A DNA stretch of 64,000 nt from Marisa cornuarietis (GCA_004794655.1 SMMW01000622.1:124001-188000); one strand, 5' to 3'. Positions 31,635 to 43,649 are shown, counted from the stretch's first letter. Notes: generated by a model not told the origin, from the letters alone. Numbers and translations are program-made.

Positions 31635-32060
31635 CTATAGTTCAGATGCACATAGAAGAGTTGGTTGTACTACAGCATCAAAAAGTTTAAAAAACGTCTG
31701 TCTACTCATGTTGTCAATATTTTTTAAGGCTTTAACTATGTCAGAGGTAGCATTTTTCCCTTTGACCTCTAACTGCTTATCCCCTTGAAATGAACTCATG
31801 GTTGTCGTAAACGTAAAACTTAAGTATACATAGCTGTTGACTACTTCTAGGACCGTTTCTCCTAAAAACCACTTTTCCTGTCTTCCCCAAAATCCCCCTT
31901 TCCTAAAGACCACTACATTAGTTTTGCTACAGTTGATTTCTAATCCTAGTTTCTGGCATGAGTTAGCGAGGCAGTTGATCTGGTTTTGGAGTCCAGCTGG
32001 TGTGCTTGATAAATAATCATCTGCAAACATTAGAATGAACAGTTCAGCTAGACTGGGCAA
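31635..32060 (-). pseudogene. RT C-terminal half of the old LINE
   Basis: An open frame of about 140 residues covers the catalytic box FADDYLSST (one catalytic position changed relative to FADDMVLMS), LGLEINCSKTNVVVFRKGGF, YVYLSFTF in place of YKYLGxxF, and FKLFDAVVQPTLLCASEL. The YLG motif, important for primer grip, is altered. Further C-terminal pieces continue at 31220-30888 and 30833-30612. Confidence 0.7.
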
Positions 32061-32121
32061 AGCTGAATACCGTGTTTACCTTCGCTTGACAATGCATTGG
32101 CTATTTCATTCATGATAATAG

Positions 32122-34907
32122 CAGAGGTAATTCAAGGCTGCGGCCTTGCGGGATTCCCACAAAATTTTGCTGAGGGGCGCATAGTCTGAAAGTCAGCGCG
32201 ACCATACGCCCGCAAAAATCCCGTGGCTGGTGCACTTTCGAACACGCGATGCGGTACTTCAAAAATAATTGTTGTCATTCTTCGCGCTGGTTTGAAACCG
32301 ACCCACTAGAATCGATGCTAATGACTGGACAGTTTTCAGACTGACCAGTTGTTGTCCATCTGATGCAACCTGCTCCAAATTTCGCACCAGGAAGTAAATT
32401 GTTGACGCACCCACAGCGAAAACATTTGGGACGGGAGAGATCAAAGGGTATTGGAAGCAAGCAAGTTGAAAACGAAGTGAACGCGACTGTCAACTCTGTT
32501 TGACTTTTCGTTCACGACCAGAACAGCAGAAGGTGACCCGTAAAGTAGAAATCGACAAGGACAGGAAGAAACAGAAACTCGTCAGAGTGTGCCGCACACA
32601 TTGTTGGAACTGAAAATGTAGACAACGAAATAGACAAATTGAGACAGACTGCACGTAAAAAACCACTCACCCAGAAACCTGTCAGTGTGAATGGCTGAAG
32701 AAATGGCTTTGGCTAATGAACGAGGAGGAAGGCATGAGATGTGAAGTTGCCTAAAACATTCAGAATAACACGTTTACAACCCCGGGTGTGTTAAGTACCG
32801 AACGAGGATGCTGCAGACATTCAGACTTCCGACCACAGGCACTCTTTGGAGGCTGAAATGAGGGTATTTCATCAGGGTCGGTGACGTACGGTAACATCCA
32901 ATCAGAATTTAGTAGCTTTCATACTGCGGACAGCTAGTCGGAAGTCGGGTACACGCGTAGCGGTCTTTTGAGTAGTTTCACTGTAAGAATCAGCCATGGC
33001 TAAAGAAAGTTTTGAAGCAAAAAGAAGTTCCGAGTGGAAAAAATCACTTATTCTGCTACCTGTTGTTGGCGATGTAATCACTATTTTACACAGGGAGCAG
33101 AAAAACAAAAAAACCAAAAAAGCCATCAAGTTTGTACGCGATGGCCATGTACAGCAATAACAGTCATACTCCTTTCTCCTTGTTTTTTTTATTACAGGTG
33201 AATTTGACTTTTCTTCTGATGACCATATCATGGTAAAAGAAAAATAAGACGCAGACAAACATCACTACACATCCCTAATACTAAAGCCAAATTGTTGTAC
33301 TATATAATATGTACTGATAATATCTTCTATAGTATTTGTTCCTGAGAATTGTTTACGTAGTTTTGTAGAAATTTATTAATGGAATCTTGCGACAGAAAAA
33401 AATGTTCACTTAAGCGGTTCTCCGCCCACTGTTATTTCAGCACCGATGTCTGGTGCGGCAAGTCCACACAGCTTTCTTCGACCGTCTTCTCCAAGACTGG
33501 CAACAATTTCTGAAGTAGTACAATAAGAATTTTTTTTGCTTGTCGAAGTGACCCTCCTTTTCACTGATTTTTCATACCCAAGATGTAATGTTGGGACGTA
33601 GTCGATTGAAGACAGACGGGTCATTTATCTGAAATCCCGACACGAAGTGTCGACCGCATACTTTAGAGTGCGCTTTCGGCACAAAGTTCTCTCTTCGGAT
33701 CGCTTGCAGCCACAGTTTGTCTTATTTTTTGAGCTTTTAGGCCTTTACCCATCGGGATACTAGAAAATATTAACGTTTCTCCTCTCTCTCTCTCTCTGTA
33801 TTTTGATCTACGATTGTGGCAGTTAATAACACAACAGTGATCATGCTTACCCATCTCGATCTGTAGTAAACACTAATGACTGTACCCGATTTCCGCTTTG
33901 ACCACCGACGAGTGTGTACTGCGCATGCGCTGAATAATTGACGAAATAGGGTCATTCTTCAGAATGATTTCAGCTAGGTAAACTATTTTCAATTCTAATT
34001 TATTTCTGTCCTCATGACCTTTTCGGAACTTATGCCGGCGGTATTATATAACACTTAAAACTTGCGAACTTGAAACAACATCACAGGACACAGAAGCTGT
34101 CACGGTTGCTTTTGCAACAATCTGTGCAAGAACATTAATGACAGGTTCCCAAAAGATGCAGGTGATGTTGCCTCTGGATTTTGATTTCTTTCCATGCACC
34201 CCATCTTTTTCCTGTCTGCAGAAGACAGAACATGCCTGTCTGCAGAAGACAGAACACCCTATGGAGACAGAATTAAATATCTTAACAGATTTCTTTTGAA
34301 AACCAGCACGTGGGCAGCAAATTCAGTAAAACCTTGCTTGACAAAGCAGCATGTTTAGAGGAATGGATTGTGGTCAAAGAAACTATAACTCAGAATGCAT
34401 ATCGGAGAGATCCACAAGCTGTTTAAACTGTTATTTGATTTTTACAGGGATTCATTTCCCAATTTGCTGGTTCTTGGAAAGCTGTGCCTCCTTATGCTAT
34501 ACCACAATGCAGGCTGTGTTAGAGGGGGCTTCAGCCATCAAAACCTAATAAAGTCCTCTCCTAAAAGTTGCCTCGAGGAGAAACATTTAAACCCCTGCAC
34601 TAACGAGACACATGAAAAGAGTCTAAACATTAGCTCATAGCCCAATGAGATGGACACAAAGACTAATTGGTTTGCAAATTTAGGATGCTATGATCACACT
34701 AATGATGATGAAAGATAATTTATCGATATGAAAGAAAAAGATATCTGTGCTATTAATCTTCAATTTCTTGTGATTAATAAAATTTCTTGTGATTAATAAA
34801 GTATTTTGTTGTATACCAAATATTTATCGGAAAAAGCAGTGAAAATAAGTTTGTTTCGAGGGACCATTTGAAGGGCCCCTTTTTTCCCATTGAGGGGGCC
34901 CCAGGCC
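32122..34907 (+). mobile_element. hAT-like transposon family, copy 2, with an extra 1.1-kb segment
   Basis: The left end cagaggtaattcaagg matches copies 1 and 3; the right inverted end is gone (homology stops at about 34907 after ggggccccagg). It carries the same N-terminal finger remnant near 32690-32860 and the same C-terminal dimerisation remnant near 34400-34560. Between about 32858 and 33966 it has a segment absent from the other copies, with a decayed THAP gene on the opposite strand. It interrupts the minus-strand LINE RT. Confidence 0.75.
33406..33860 (-). pseudogene. THAP zinc-finger protein remnant
   Basis: On the minus strand from 33854: MGKHDHCCVINCHNRRSKY, then LIFSSIPMGKGLKAQKIRQ. 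After a frame change near 33660 come VCGRHFVSGFQIND and, after another, SIDYVPTLHLGYEKSVKRR. The C-x4-C, CxxH spacing, the short Phe-Pro-like motif (FSSIP) and the trailing DYVPTLHLGY are those of a THAP domain, a DNA-binding zinc finger found in P-element-type transposases and related animal proteins. Two frameshifts kill it. Whether it is a second transposon nested in the hAT-like element or a captured host gene is open. Confidence 0.72.
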
Positions 34908-36990
34908 ATCGGAGGCCATGGGGACAGTGAAAAGACTCAGTGAGTTCAGTTTTTGTCTGAATGCGTGCCTTCAGGGAGCCATACATTGCCATTACTGCTC
35001 TGATAAAGTGTCCAGTTACTCTGGATTTAAGTAATGCTCTCAAAAGAGTTGTGTGTTGGACTGAGTCTTAGGCCATGTGAAAATCCACAAAGCTTGTGTA
35101 AAGTTTACCGGGTTTACTAAGGTATTTCTGGCCAATAGCATATAATGAAAATATATGGTCAGTTGAGTATCCCTTTCTAAATCCTGCTTGTGATTCTGGA
35201 GTAATCTTGTTTTCTTCCAGCCATTCATGCAATCTAGTGTTCAGGATTGACGTATAACATTTACTAATCTCACTCAGTAGCGAGATTTATCTATAGGTAC
35301 TGGGGGACTCTCGCTCTCCTTTTTTGAAGACTGGTTCAATGCTTCTTTCCACAGGTTGGGACATTTCCCATTTACAAACATATTATTGAAGTGTTTAGTC
35401 AGAAAGCCCAGTACATGTTCTTTGGTGACTTTTAACATTTCCGCCGAAATGTTATCTACGTCACATGCCTTTCCAGATCTTAGGCCCCCTGATTGCTGAG
35501 CGTACCTTGTTTTCACTGATAGTGTCGTCTAATGCTTCAACTCCAGGCAGTAGGTCAGTATCAGAGAGGTTTAATCTGGGAGAGCTCACAGGATCCAATT
35601 TAAAAACTTCAGTCAAGTGGTTCATCCATTCATCTGTAGTAATTTTTTTAGCTAGCTGTTTTCCTGTCTTACTTGTTAAGACATGAGTTAATTTCTGTTC
35701 AGAAAAGCTTGGGTTCTTTATTTGTTATGACAATCACTCTGCTTTCATCTTTTAAAATTTTTTCTTTTTCTCCTTGATTATTCTCTGATACTGACGTCTT
35801 GCCTCCACATGCTGTATTTGATACCGCTTCAATATATTGTGCCCAACTTGCATAGGTAACACTTAGCAAGTTTCTTGGCTTCTACACCATCATGGTCAAA
35901 CCAATCTGCATCTTTTTTACAATTACCTACAAAGATTCTTTTCTTCATGCATGTCGCAGCTGACTGAAAGCAATTCACAAAAAGCCCCATATCGTTGTTC
36001 AAATCCTGTTCTATTTCACAACCTACATGTGTTAGCTTCCTCTGTACTCAGTGCATCTAAAAATAGATGTGTCTTTTCCTTATCCCACACCACTTTCTCT
36101 ATGTACCGCCCATCTGCACATGCATCAGCTCGGTCTGCATGTGTCACACTTACCATCAATGAGACTGGTAAGTAGTCTGACTCTATTTTTGACTTACTTT
36201 CAGCGACAAAAATATGCCTTTATCGCACAGATCATTCCATGCACAATAGTAATCTAGCAAACTGGATCCAGCCTGTGAACTAAAAGTCATACTACTATCT
36301 GCATCAAGAAAACTATAATAGAACACTCATACAACTGACACAGGTCAAGTAATTTCCTACCAGTGGTGTTGGTTACTGGATCATCTGACGTCCTCAAATA
36401 TTTCTTCCTTGTCTTTCGAAAATATATGTCTTGGGGATATACAATTATTGGACATACCAGTTCATGCGTTCATGTCTCCACACAAAAGGATATAGAAATC
36501 TTTCATTTCCCTTAAGTCTAAGAGGCACATTTCTAAAGCATCAATACCGTCATTGTCGTTCGTGGAGTTATAATATGGTGAGTCATACGGTGTTATATAA
36601 GTACATATGCAAATTAGATCTTTGTCTAAATTTCTTTTCATGTTAAGTACCACTATTTGATTGTAGGCAATACTTTTATGTTCTATGGAACGGGTTGTGT
36701 TTTTTCACCAGGACTACAACCCCACTGGACGGTCTGCCATGATAAGTTAGTTTTTTTTTACCAGGGGCAAAGTACCACTGGAATTCAAAGAGATTGTCTA
36801 ACTATATAATGTTTTTGATATAGGATTCTGTTATGCATACAACATCAAACGATTCCAAATATTTTACCAGATTCTAATAAAAAAAGTTTAGGTAAAAGTC
36901 CTCCCACATTCCAGTTCAATATTCTAAGACTGCCTTGATTGTAGAGTCTGTATTGTTCCATATTCAGTCCTGTGTGGTAGCTGAGTTACA

Positions 36991-39621
36991 GTTCACAGTT
37001 GATGCATTCATGCAATGTGTGTCAACAATATGCCTGTGGGCAATTTCCTATTTAAAGGGAATTTTGTAGTTATTAGTTCATCCGTTTGTCGACAGTCGTC
37101 GAACATTTGCCATACTGTCGGGTGTAAAAGCCTGGTTTTTCTTAGGTAGTGTTGCTGTTTGAAGCTTTAGTTGTAGTAGTTGGATTGCAGGTTGGTGGGC
37201 TCCCCAGCATTGATAGGAGATGGGAACAAAACTGGGTGAAGAGAAAGCTGAGGAAAAATGGCTAACAACATACCCTGAGGGTTAGGACGGCTGGTGTTCT
37301 CTATTGTATAAAAATAATGTGAGAGAGAGAACGAGATAGTAGAAAAGGATGAACAGTACAAATGACACAAAAAAGCAACTGAATTTTGTAAACTATACTT
37401 TTTGTCAAAGTGAATGACAATGTACCTTGGATACATTATGTCAGGTATTATATATAATATGTAAGACATTTCGGACTTGTATTGGATCAACTTTTGAGTA
37501 AGTGGCTGCATTGGGGTTTTTTGCGGAAGCTTTGGTTTGTTGCAGCTGCACTTCAAGCAGAAGAGTCTCCCCTGACCAATGGGATCAGTGTAATGACATA
37601 TAAGACATGCGTGTCAAAAAAATTATATGACACTGATCATGTTACTCAAGGACTGTTGACTCACAATGTTATAAATCTTCAGCATATCACCAAAGAAGAT
37701 GATGTGTGCACCCATCAGCACTAGACTGTGAAAGAACTATGAAAGCATAAATGCATCAGGTGTTATGATTCAAAACCATGTTCATGATCATGATGTAACA
37801 ATACCTTGGTGAAAAATAAAGGTGTCAGAAATATAATGAAAGATGACATGTTGCCAAAAGTATAAAAGTTGGGGTGAAGAAACTGGCGCAGGTAGGAGAG
37901 CACATATTGACAAGACATGGCACCCTCAGTGACAGGACAGCAGTGGTGAAGGATTATGTCTCCTGAATTATTGAAAATTGTGATGGTGACCCTGTGAGAC
38001 TGAGGCACTCTTGAATGGATGTATTACACATTTCCAAAGCATCAATGACAAATGTAATCAAACTTCACCATGCAGGCAATTGCAGTATATTCCTTTAACA
38101 GTACTGACTGATCCCGCTGCTGTCAAATCTTTCAGCGACTCTCTACATGGCCATGCACTTTATAAAAAAATCCATGAGACTATTTGCGGTCTGGGGAGAC
38201 ATTTTATGTTAAAAGTTTAATAATGTCTGCCTGCTATATTTTCCTAAGCATGTCCACATTAAAAATAGAGGTACTATGGCATGCGAGTGGGTCTTGCTAT
38301 ATTAGACTGAAATGAACATGTCAATACAACCTGCAGGGACTTGGAGAATGCTCTTTGAAAAACAAAATGTAGAGGATATCTTTGAGATGTGTCATTGAAC
38401 AGTGCTAATTTGAAGATGTAGAAAACACAGTAGTTCTGATGCAGATTTGGAAATAAGCAATATAATTTCAATAACAGTTCATTGAAAAATGAGAAAATAT
38501 TTAATTTGTTTGCACATTCAAAACCAAAATTGTATTAATCAGCTGCACAGCTCCACAACTGTGAATTTCAATGTTCAAAGAATTTGTCTTTATAGATAAC
38601 CATGTTCATTCCAGTCTAAAATGGCAAGTATGCATGAGAACTGGAAAATAAAATAGCACTATAGTGTACACACCAGCATACACCAATGTACAGGTACATC
38701 ACACTCAAAACGTCAGTCAGCTATACTAATAAAGGCACACAAAATAATAACAAAACCAGGAGTGCTAATTGGAGTTCTAATCCACTATCTATATGTGTAC
38801 TTGCAAGCCATTTATTTCTTCTCAGCCTCTTCTTCCTACTCAGTTTTGTTCTCAGCCCCTGGTCAGAAACCGCGGAGCAGTCGCACCACCTGTGACCTCC
38901 ACCAGGCATACTTGTCAGGCCAGATGGAAGCAGTTATTGAAGACTGACCGCATGTAATAGCACCATGTGTCCTATCTCCCTTGCCTGGGTCAAACCCGGC
39001 CATTCTTTCCTGCCCTTAGTAAAAAGTTTGTCCTTTAAGACCTGGACAGTTACTGGTATAGTGTGGGACACAGAAAGCCTCTAAGGCTCTGTTTTAATAA
39101 TGGCTTTTTTGGAGATCACAAAAGATTTTTTTTAAAGAATTTTTTATCATTCCTAATAAATTTTTGAGTTTATATTGTTTACTTTGTGGTTTTATTATGA
39201 AAGTCTTGTTTTCCAGAGTTTCGAAAAATGTTCTTATCTCTGTCATGATTTGGCTTTCATTGCTTGCATGGTGTGAAACACAGCCAACCAACCACCATCA
39301 TTTGCTGCTGATGCAGTGTTAAACGACAACAATCAAATCCAAAATCATAACCTCAAGTTAAAAGTCGGAAGTCAATACCATTACTTCAAATCATTGGGTG
39401 TGAAACACTTAACCATTTTGAAGCATTGGCAATATTTCTGCTGCTGTGAGCCTTGCTGGTGTGAGCATGGTGGAGTATTTATCACAAGATTTTATAACTT
39501 TTTCTCATTTTTATCTGAAGAGGAATATACTTAACAAACTTTATTTAAACATATCAAAACATAAATTCACATTGTCACAACACTGCTGATATTACACATC
39601 TGTGCAAATTTTGTTTTGCAG
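36991..39621. other. Unassigned AT-rich sequence before the first recognised l(2)gl exon
   Basis: I find no convincing exon, RNA gene or transposon protein here. The short open frames have no recognisable motifs and no splice signals in the expected phase for the upstream part of l(2)gl. Near 39240-39350 there are two tail-like fragments (ttgcatggtgtgaaacac, gcagtgttaaacgacaac) resembling the Nimb/SINE 3' tail, suggesting old SINE remains. Most of it is probably intronic or 5' flanking sequence of l(2)gl. Confidence 0.4.
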
Positions 39622-39768
39622 CAAGATGAAGACTATCTCAACATGTTGTTTGACACCTGGAAGTCAGACTTTGCTTCTTGGTACTGAAGGGGGCAACATT
39701 TACATTCTTGACGTCACATCTTTTACCCTATTGGACCAGATCATCTATCAAGATGTTGTCATGCAAAA
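39622..39768 (+). CDS. lethal(2) giant larvae homolog, exon (first seen here)
   Basis: The exon is bounded by ttttgttttgcag and gtatgt. It encodes MKTISTCCLTPGSQTLLLGTE, then GGNIYILDVTSFTLLDQIIYQDVVMQ, closely following the L(2)gl WD-repeat segment that in Drosophila reads like SSLCCSL...GTEGGNIY...VIYHDVV (from memory). L(2)gl is a cortical scaffold of 14 WD repeats that restrains aPKC/Par6 and sets basolateral polarity. The exon starts in phase with one leading base and ends with two bases of a codon that the next exon completes. Upstream exons (N-terminal repeats) are not found in the window. The paralogous tomosyn family is less similar. Confidence 0.85.
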
Positions 39769-40100
39769 GTATGTCTTTCGTTATTAAGAATATTTTGATG
39801 TTTTTTATACAAAGCTAATTTTAGTCAATTGTGAAATTAAGCTCAAAGCTGCTGGCCTGTTGACAAGACATTATGGTGTCCCTAGTTTCTTATGAAAATT
39901 GGATTGTGTTTTTAAATTAAAGCGAAGGCAAGAAAAGAATACTCTAGTGGTTTGAACAATGGCATCCTAACATGGGATGTCCACATTATCTGGTTTGATA
40001 CCCTTGTGGAGTTTACTTCCAGCTTTAATTATTGGCTAGGTTGTCCTGGCCTTGAACCCATCTGGTTCATGACATTTTCCTAGCTTGGGAAGAAATGTGT

Positions 40101-40690
40101 TGCCCGGTGGCACAACAGCTAGCTCCTGTCACCAATACAGTGAAGGTTGGCTGTCCTGGGTTTCACTCTCGTCTTGGGCATGCTGTTCTTTCTCTGCATA
40201 TGGCATCTGTTTACAGGGCTACCTTGCCATGATATAGCCTTAGCTGGGTAACCGATCGTTTTGACTAGGGTCAGTTCAACTCCCGGTCGTTTCGACTAAG
40301 GTCAGTTCTACTATGTCGTCTATAGGACGCATGAAATGTTATAGGACGCGGGCCGCTTCACGACAACTTGGCTCCTCGCAACTCTCACTTCAACTTTCGT
40401 TATAAGGTGCATCGGGGAGGGGTGTTGTCTTATGTTTTACCCGCCTTACGTATGGTTGCACCCCTGTACGGTGCTGCACGGGTTCCCATTAATTTGTTCA
40501 TTCTGCAGGGACATTTATTTGTATGTGTTATCTTGACATTATTTTTATAGCATTTCATGCATCCTATAGACGACTCGACCGTTAGACGAAACGACTTAGT
40601 CGAACCGACCTTAGTCGAACTGACTCTAGTCAAAACGACCCTAGTAGAAACGACTGAGAACCCCTTAGTTGCTGGCTCAACATAAAACAC
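40101..40690 (+). mobile_element. tRNA-derived SINE with a Nimb-like 3' tail, split by a MITE
   Basis: The head contains an A-box match (tggcacaacag) and about 50 bases later a degraded B-box (gggtttcactctcg), as in tRNA-derived SINEs transcribed by RNA polymerase III. The tail, gccatgatatagccttag then ttgctggctcaacataaaacac, is the same as the Nimb 3' end (atagccctagttgctgacacggcgttaaacac in copy C, with differences). The MITE at 40244-40662 separates the two halves. A shared tail means the SINE RNA can be taken up by the Nimb RT. It lies in an l(2)gl intron. Confidence 0.72.
40244..40662. mobile_element. 419-bp MITE with long inverted ends made of tandem sub-repeats
   Basis: It is flanked by ccttag at 40238-40243 and 40663-40668. 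The two ends are inverted copies over roughly 95-110 bases: left gtcgtttcgactaaggtcag..., right its complement, each composed of several units of the type cgttttgactagggtcagtt. The inner arm ends at ggacgcatgaaatg and catttcatgcatcc. The centre is unique. It has no coding capacity; the short frames over it are chance. The family is unknown to me. Confidence 0.8.
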
Positions 40691-40694
40691 AAAT

Positions 40695-40860
40695 TCCCCC
40701 CACCTCCTGGCATCCAGAGTGTCGACCAGCAGGTTTTTTTTTTACAGCTTGCCCTTTGTTTTTCTTATTTAAGTCCACTACACCAGCAGGTGTTTTTTTC
40801 ATTTTGTTAAACTGGTAAACCTTTACTCAATCAGATTTAAGGTCAGGATGGTACTCCAAA
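40695..40860 (+). mobile_element. Nimb ORF2 3' end fragment
   Basis: The sequence cctcctggcatccagagtgtcgaccagcaggttttt, then gcttgccctttgtttttcttatttaagtcca, aligns by eye with the end of ORF2 in copy C at 22560-22640 (ggactccagagtgtccgacagcag). It follows immediately after the SINE tail. It is non-coding debris within an l(2)gl intron. Confidence 0.55.
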
Positions 40861-41410
40861 AATTAAAATCTTTGTTATGAATATCTTTAAAGGTTTATTC
40901 TCATGAAGTGTTAAAATAATGTATAAATTGCAAATAAAAATGGTTTTGAGTACCTGCAATGAAAATTTTGACTTAAATCAATGTTTCTATTCAGAAACAT
41001 AAGTATATTATTTACATAATATCATAAGTTATATACCAAGACTCTTGGCATTTTGTAAACTACAGAAAATATCTAACAGTTGGTGCATGAACATTTTTAT
41101 ATCTCAAGAGTTCTAGGAGATATAATCAACCAAACATGGTACCCACCTGTGAACTTGGCATATTGAGAGGGTTTTTTCTGCACATGTCAGTTTCAGCCAA
41201 AATAATGTTCATACCAGAATATCTTTGATATCCTTGTTTGGTGGTGCTTTGGGATGATGATTTCTATGCATTTAGTTCTTAATAGTTGGTGTAGTGGACT
41301 TTCACAACCAACATTTTATTCATTTTCGGTTTTGAGCATAAAATTACCCAGAAATTAAAAAATTAAAAAATTCATAACCATTCATTTATGTTTACTCATT
41401 ATTCTTTCAG

Positions 41411-41483
41411 TGTTCCAGATGACTTTAAAGTGTGTCCAGGAGCAGTAGAAGCAATTGCAGTACATCCGGCTAATCCAGAAAAA
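41411..41483 (+). CDS. l(2)gl homolog, exon 2 of those seen
   Basis: It is preceded by ttctttcag and followed by gtataa. With the last two bases of the previous exon it reads NVPDDFKVCPGAVEAIAVHPANPEK, matching the L(2)gl segment that links two WD repeats (PGAxExIxxxPxxPxK). It ends in phase 0. The donor gtataa is weaker than consensus. The intron before it (39769-41410) holds the SINE, MITE and Nimb fragment. Confidence 0.85.
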
Positions 41484-42137
41484 GTATAAAACAGTTTTTA
41501 TGTACTATTACCCAGATTAATAATATATAAATTCTTTCAATTTTAGAATGTAAGGCAGTTTGCTTGTCTGTAATTGACCACCCTGGCAAGCCCTTATAAC
41601 TTTGAACATGCAGTAACCAAAATTTTCGAGATTTACAATGGTCACACTAAATGTAATTGCTGATAATTGGCTTATCACTTTACGTTAATTGGAACATGTA
41701 TAGTAAAATAAAAACCATTTTTGATCCATAGAAACTGAATGTTTTCCAGTGTTGTTAGTTTTCCAGGAGTTTCTGCTGACAGAAAGCTTTCTAATGTCTT
41801 TAATGCCATGCAGTCATAACATGAAAAAGGTGTAGAGGGGGTAAAGATGCTATACTAGAATAGTGCATTACATTCTGATTGAGCTATTTTGATGTCCTTA
41901 CACCAAAATGGGTTTTTGTGAACAAGGTAGTAATTTAATACATTTATTTACCATTATTAGTTACCAATATTTAATACATTCAACCAGATAAGTTGTATTG
42001 CTGGTGTTAATTTTGATTTTGGACTGGTAAATTTGTTTTTTAGAGTACTTTTTTTGTTCCTGAACTTTACATGCTAATGAGACTCTAGGGTTCTGCATTT
42101 CCCCTGGGAATCTTGTTTTTAATTCTTTTTTCTTCAG

Positions 42138-42221
42138 TTCCTCATTGGTTACAACAGAGGTCTTATTGTAATGTGGAACAACAGAGAATGCAACACTGAA
42201 AAAACCTATAATGCAACACAG
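42138..42221 (+). CDS. l(2)gl homolog, exon 3 of those seen
   Basis: Exactly 28 codons between ttttttcttcag and gtaaca: FLIGYNRGLIVMWNNRECNT, then EKTYNATQ. The LIGYNRGLxVxW string is a hallmark of the L(2)gl/tomosyn beta-propeller. It is phase 0 on both sides. The intron upstream (41484-42137) shows nothing else; the one downstream is 5.1 kb and full of Nimb copy D. Confidence 0.88.
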
Positions 42222-43430
42222 GTAACAGTTATTATTACCTTTATTTCTTCAGTGATTTCTTCCTTCATTGAAAAAAAAACTAGATGATAGAACAGCCTTC
42301 ACTACTAATGTTATTTGGAAAAGGAGCCCTCCACTATGTGATCCAAAGAACTTCCCAGGCTTTGATTTTTTTTCCATTTCACAAGTAACTTTTTTTTGTC
42401 TGCTTTGTTAGCCTGATTGGGTAGGCATTTCTAGTGGACTGAAAGCCTGTAATATTTGAATGATGCTTATTTAAAAATAAATATCAAAGATTTCGGTGAG
42501 AAGAAATATAAGACATCTTGAGATTCATTTACGCTTTGTGACTGTGTACCAGACTTGATAATGTGAATAATTGCATGGGTAATGATCACTTGTTGCCATT
42601 TTTACTGTTCCTGTTGGCCTGAGTTTTTCTGTGCTGGGATAAACACCAGACTGTGCCCAGCCCTTGAATCATTCTGCATTTCTTCAGTGCAGAGTCTGCA
42701 TTAACTGTCTCTCACCCTATCTTCAGCTGTCCATGTGTTTTAATGCTTAAAGCATTCTGAGAAACTCTACCTATGCTTATATTTTTCATCACATTCCTGT
42801 ACTGTTCTACCCTTCAGAGTCCTGCTTGCAACACTTCCCATTGATTCTTCTCCATCCCTAGACAACTCCTGAATATTGCTTCGGTCTCCTACACCTTCCT
42901 CCCTTGACCCCAAGGAATACAATTTTCCCAGACTATCCTAGCAGATTACCATGTTTTTTCATCTGCAGATGGTTCTAAACTGAAAAATAAAGTGGCAGTA
43001 ACTACTGTTTCATTCACTCAGCAATACCTTTCCTTTTAGTGTAAACTTTCCAATGAAAACTTTCCTGTTTTATTGCTGAATTCTGGGCTGTTTTTTTTTT
43101 TGTTGATTCCATGCCTTATTTCTTCAGTTTCTGTACATTTTGTAACCTCATTAATATTAACCCTTTCCCCCATGGGCCCAGCTTTTCATGCTGGGGAAGA
43201 ACATCCAGGCTTTCTCTGGGTGGGTGACTAAGGTGGTCTAGGACTTTCTCTTTCACCTTTCTTTTCCCCAACACTTTCTGGTCCTATCATCTGTATTCTT
43301 TTCCAATAAACTCTTCCCCTTCTATCCTCCTGTTTTATCTGATTTTCTTTTTATGGTCTTTCTTTTCACATCGTGTGTTTGTTTCTATTGTTTCTCTTCT
43401 CTGTGACCTCCTTTATTCCCTGTGTTTATT
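42222..43430 (+). other. l(2)gl intron with degraded Nimb remnants
   Basis: The first 500 bases show nothing. At about 42880-43020 there is a decayed RNase H stretch (cagactatcctagcagattaccatg, then tcatctgcagatggttctaaactg, corresponding to the DYPG...FTDGSK region). A degraded Nimb 5' leader lies at about 43163-43240 (P3 strands cccagc/gctggg, which keep pairing despite two changes). The remaining sequence is CT-rich like the Nimb 5'UTR. Confidence 0.5.
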
Positions 43431-43506
43431 GTCCCCGTGGGCCCGGCTTCTTGTGCCTGGGGTAAACACCCAGCCTCTTTCTGCCTAGGTGACTAATCTG
43501 GCCCAC
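43431..43506 (+). ncRNA. HDV-like ribozyme fold of Nimb D (degraded P1)
   Basis: P2 is perfect (gtgggcc, and ggcccac at 43500-43506) and P3 ggc/gcc is kept. P1 is weakened (gtcccc against tggggt, with a mismatch). P4 has a mismatch (cacccagcc against gcctaggtg) and the joining strand is actaatct instead of actaagct. The fold is recognisable but this copy is probably inactive. Confidence 0.5.
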
Positions 43507-43649
43507 CTCTTTCTCTTATGCCATTCTTGTTTCTCCCTCACTGGCCTTTTTACATATACTCTTTTTCTAACAAACCATCTCTCTATCCCACTACAGTTTT
43601 ATCTCTCCTATCTTTTGTCTACACCGGTCTTTCTCCTGCCTTCTTTTGT

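Larger units (their letters stand above)
30612..36990 (-). mobile_element. Old non-LTR retrotransposon related to the 2A LINE, split by a hAT-like element
   Basis: On the minus strand from 36965: SLRILNWNVGGLLPKL and FDVVCITESYIK (endonuclease start), ILLCGDMNA near 36480, fragments of RT with ITEN...VDNISAEMLKV near 35450, SGFRKGYS-type wording near 35180, and YGSLKARIQT near 34970. The hAT-like element (34907-32122) follows, then NEIANALSSEGKHGI near 32100, FADDYLSSTPAGLQNQIN near 32030, VVVFRKGGFWG, and a C-terminal CPFC-type finger near 30830. Motif by motif it parallels the LINE at 51.8-57 kb. Many frame breaks show that it is old. It lies upstream of the l(2)gl exons. Confidence 0.72.

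Noticed and set aside
40101..40200. Possible tRNA gene
   Set aside because: The A and B boxes are present but no cloverleaf with matched acceptor stem follows, and the Nimb tail shows it is a SINE.
40368..40690. Two short frames inside the inverted-repeat element
   Set aside because: The minus-strand frame (TRVVLTRVSSTKVGST) is the translation of the sub-repeats, not a protein.
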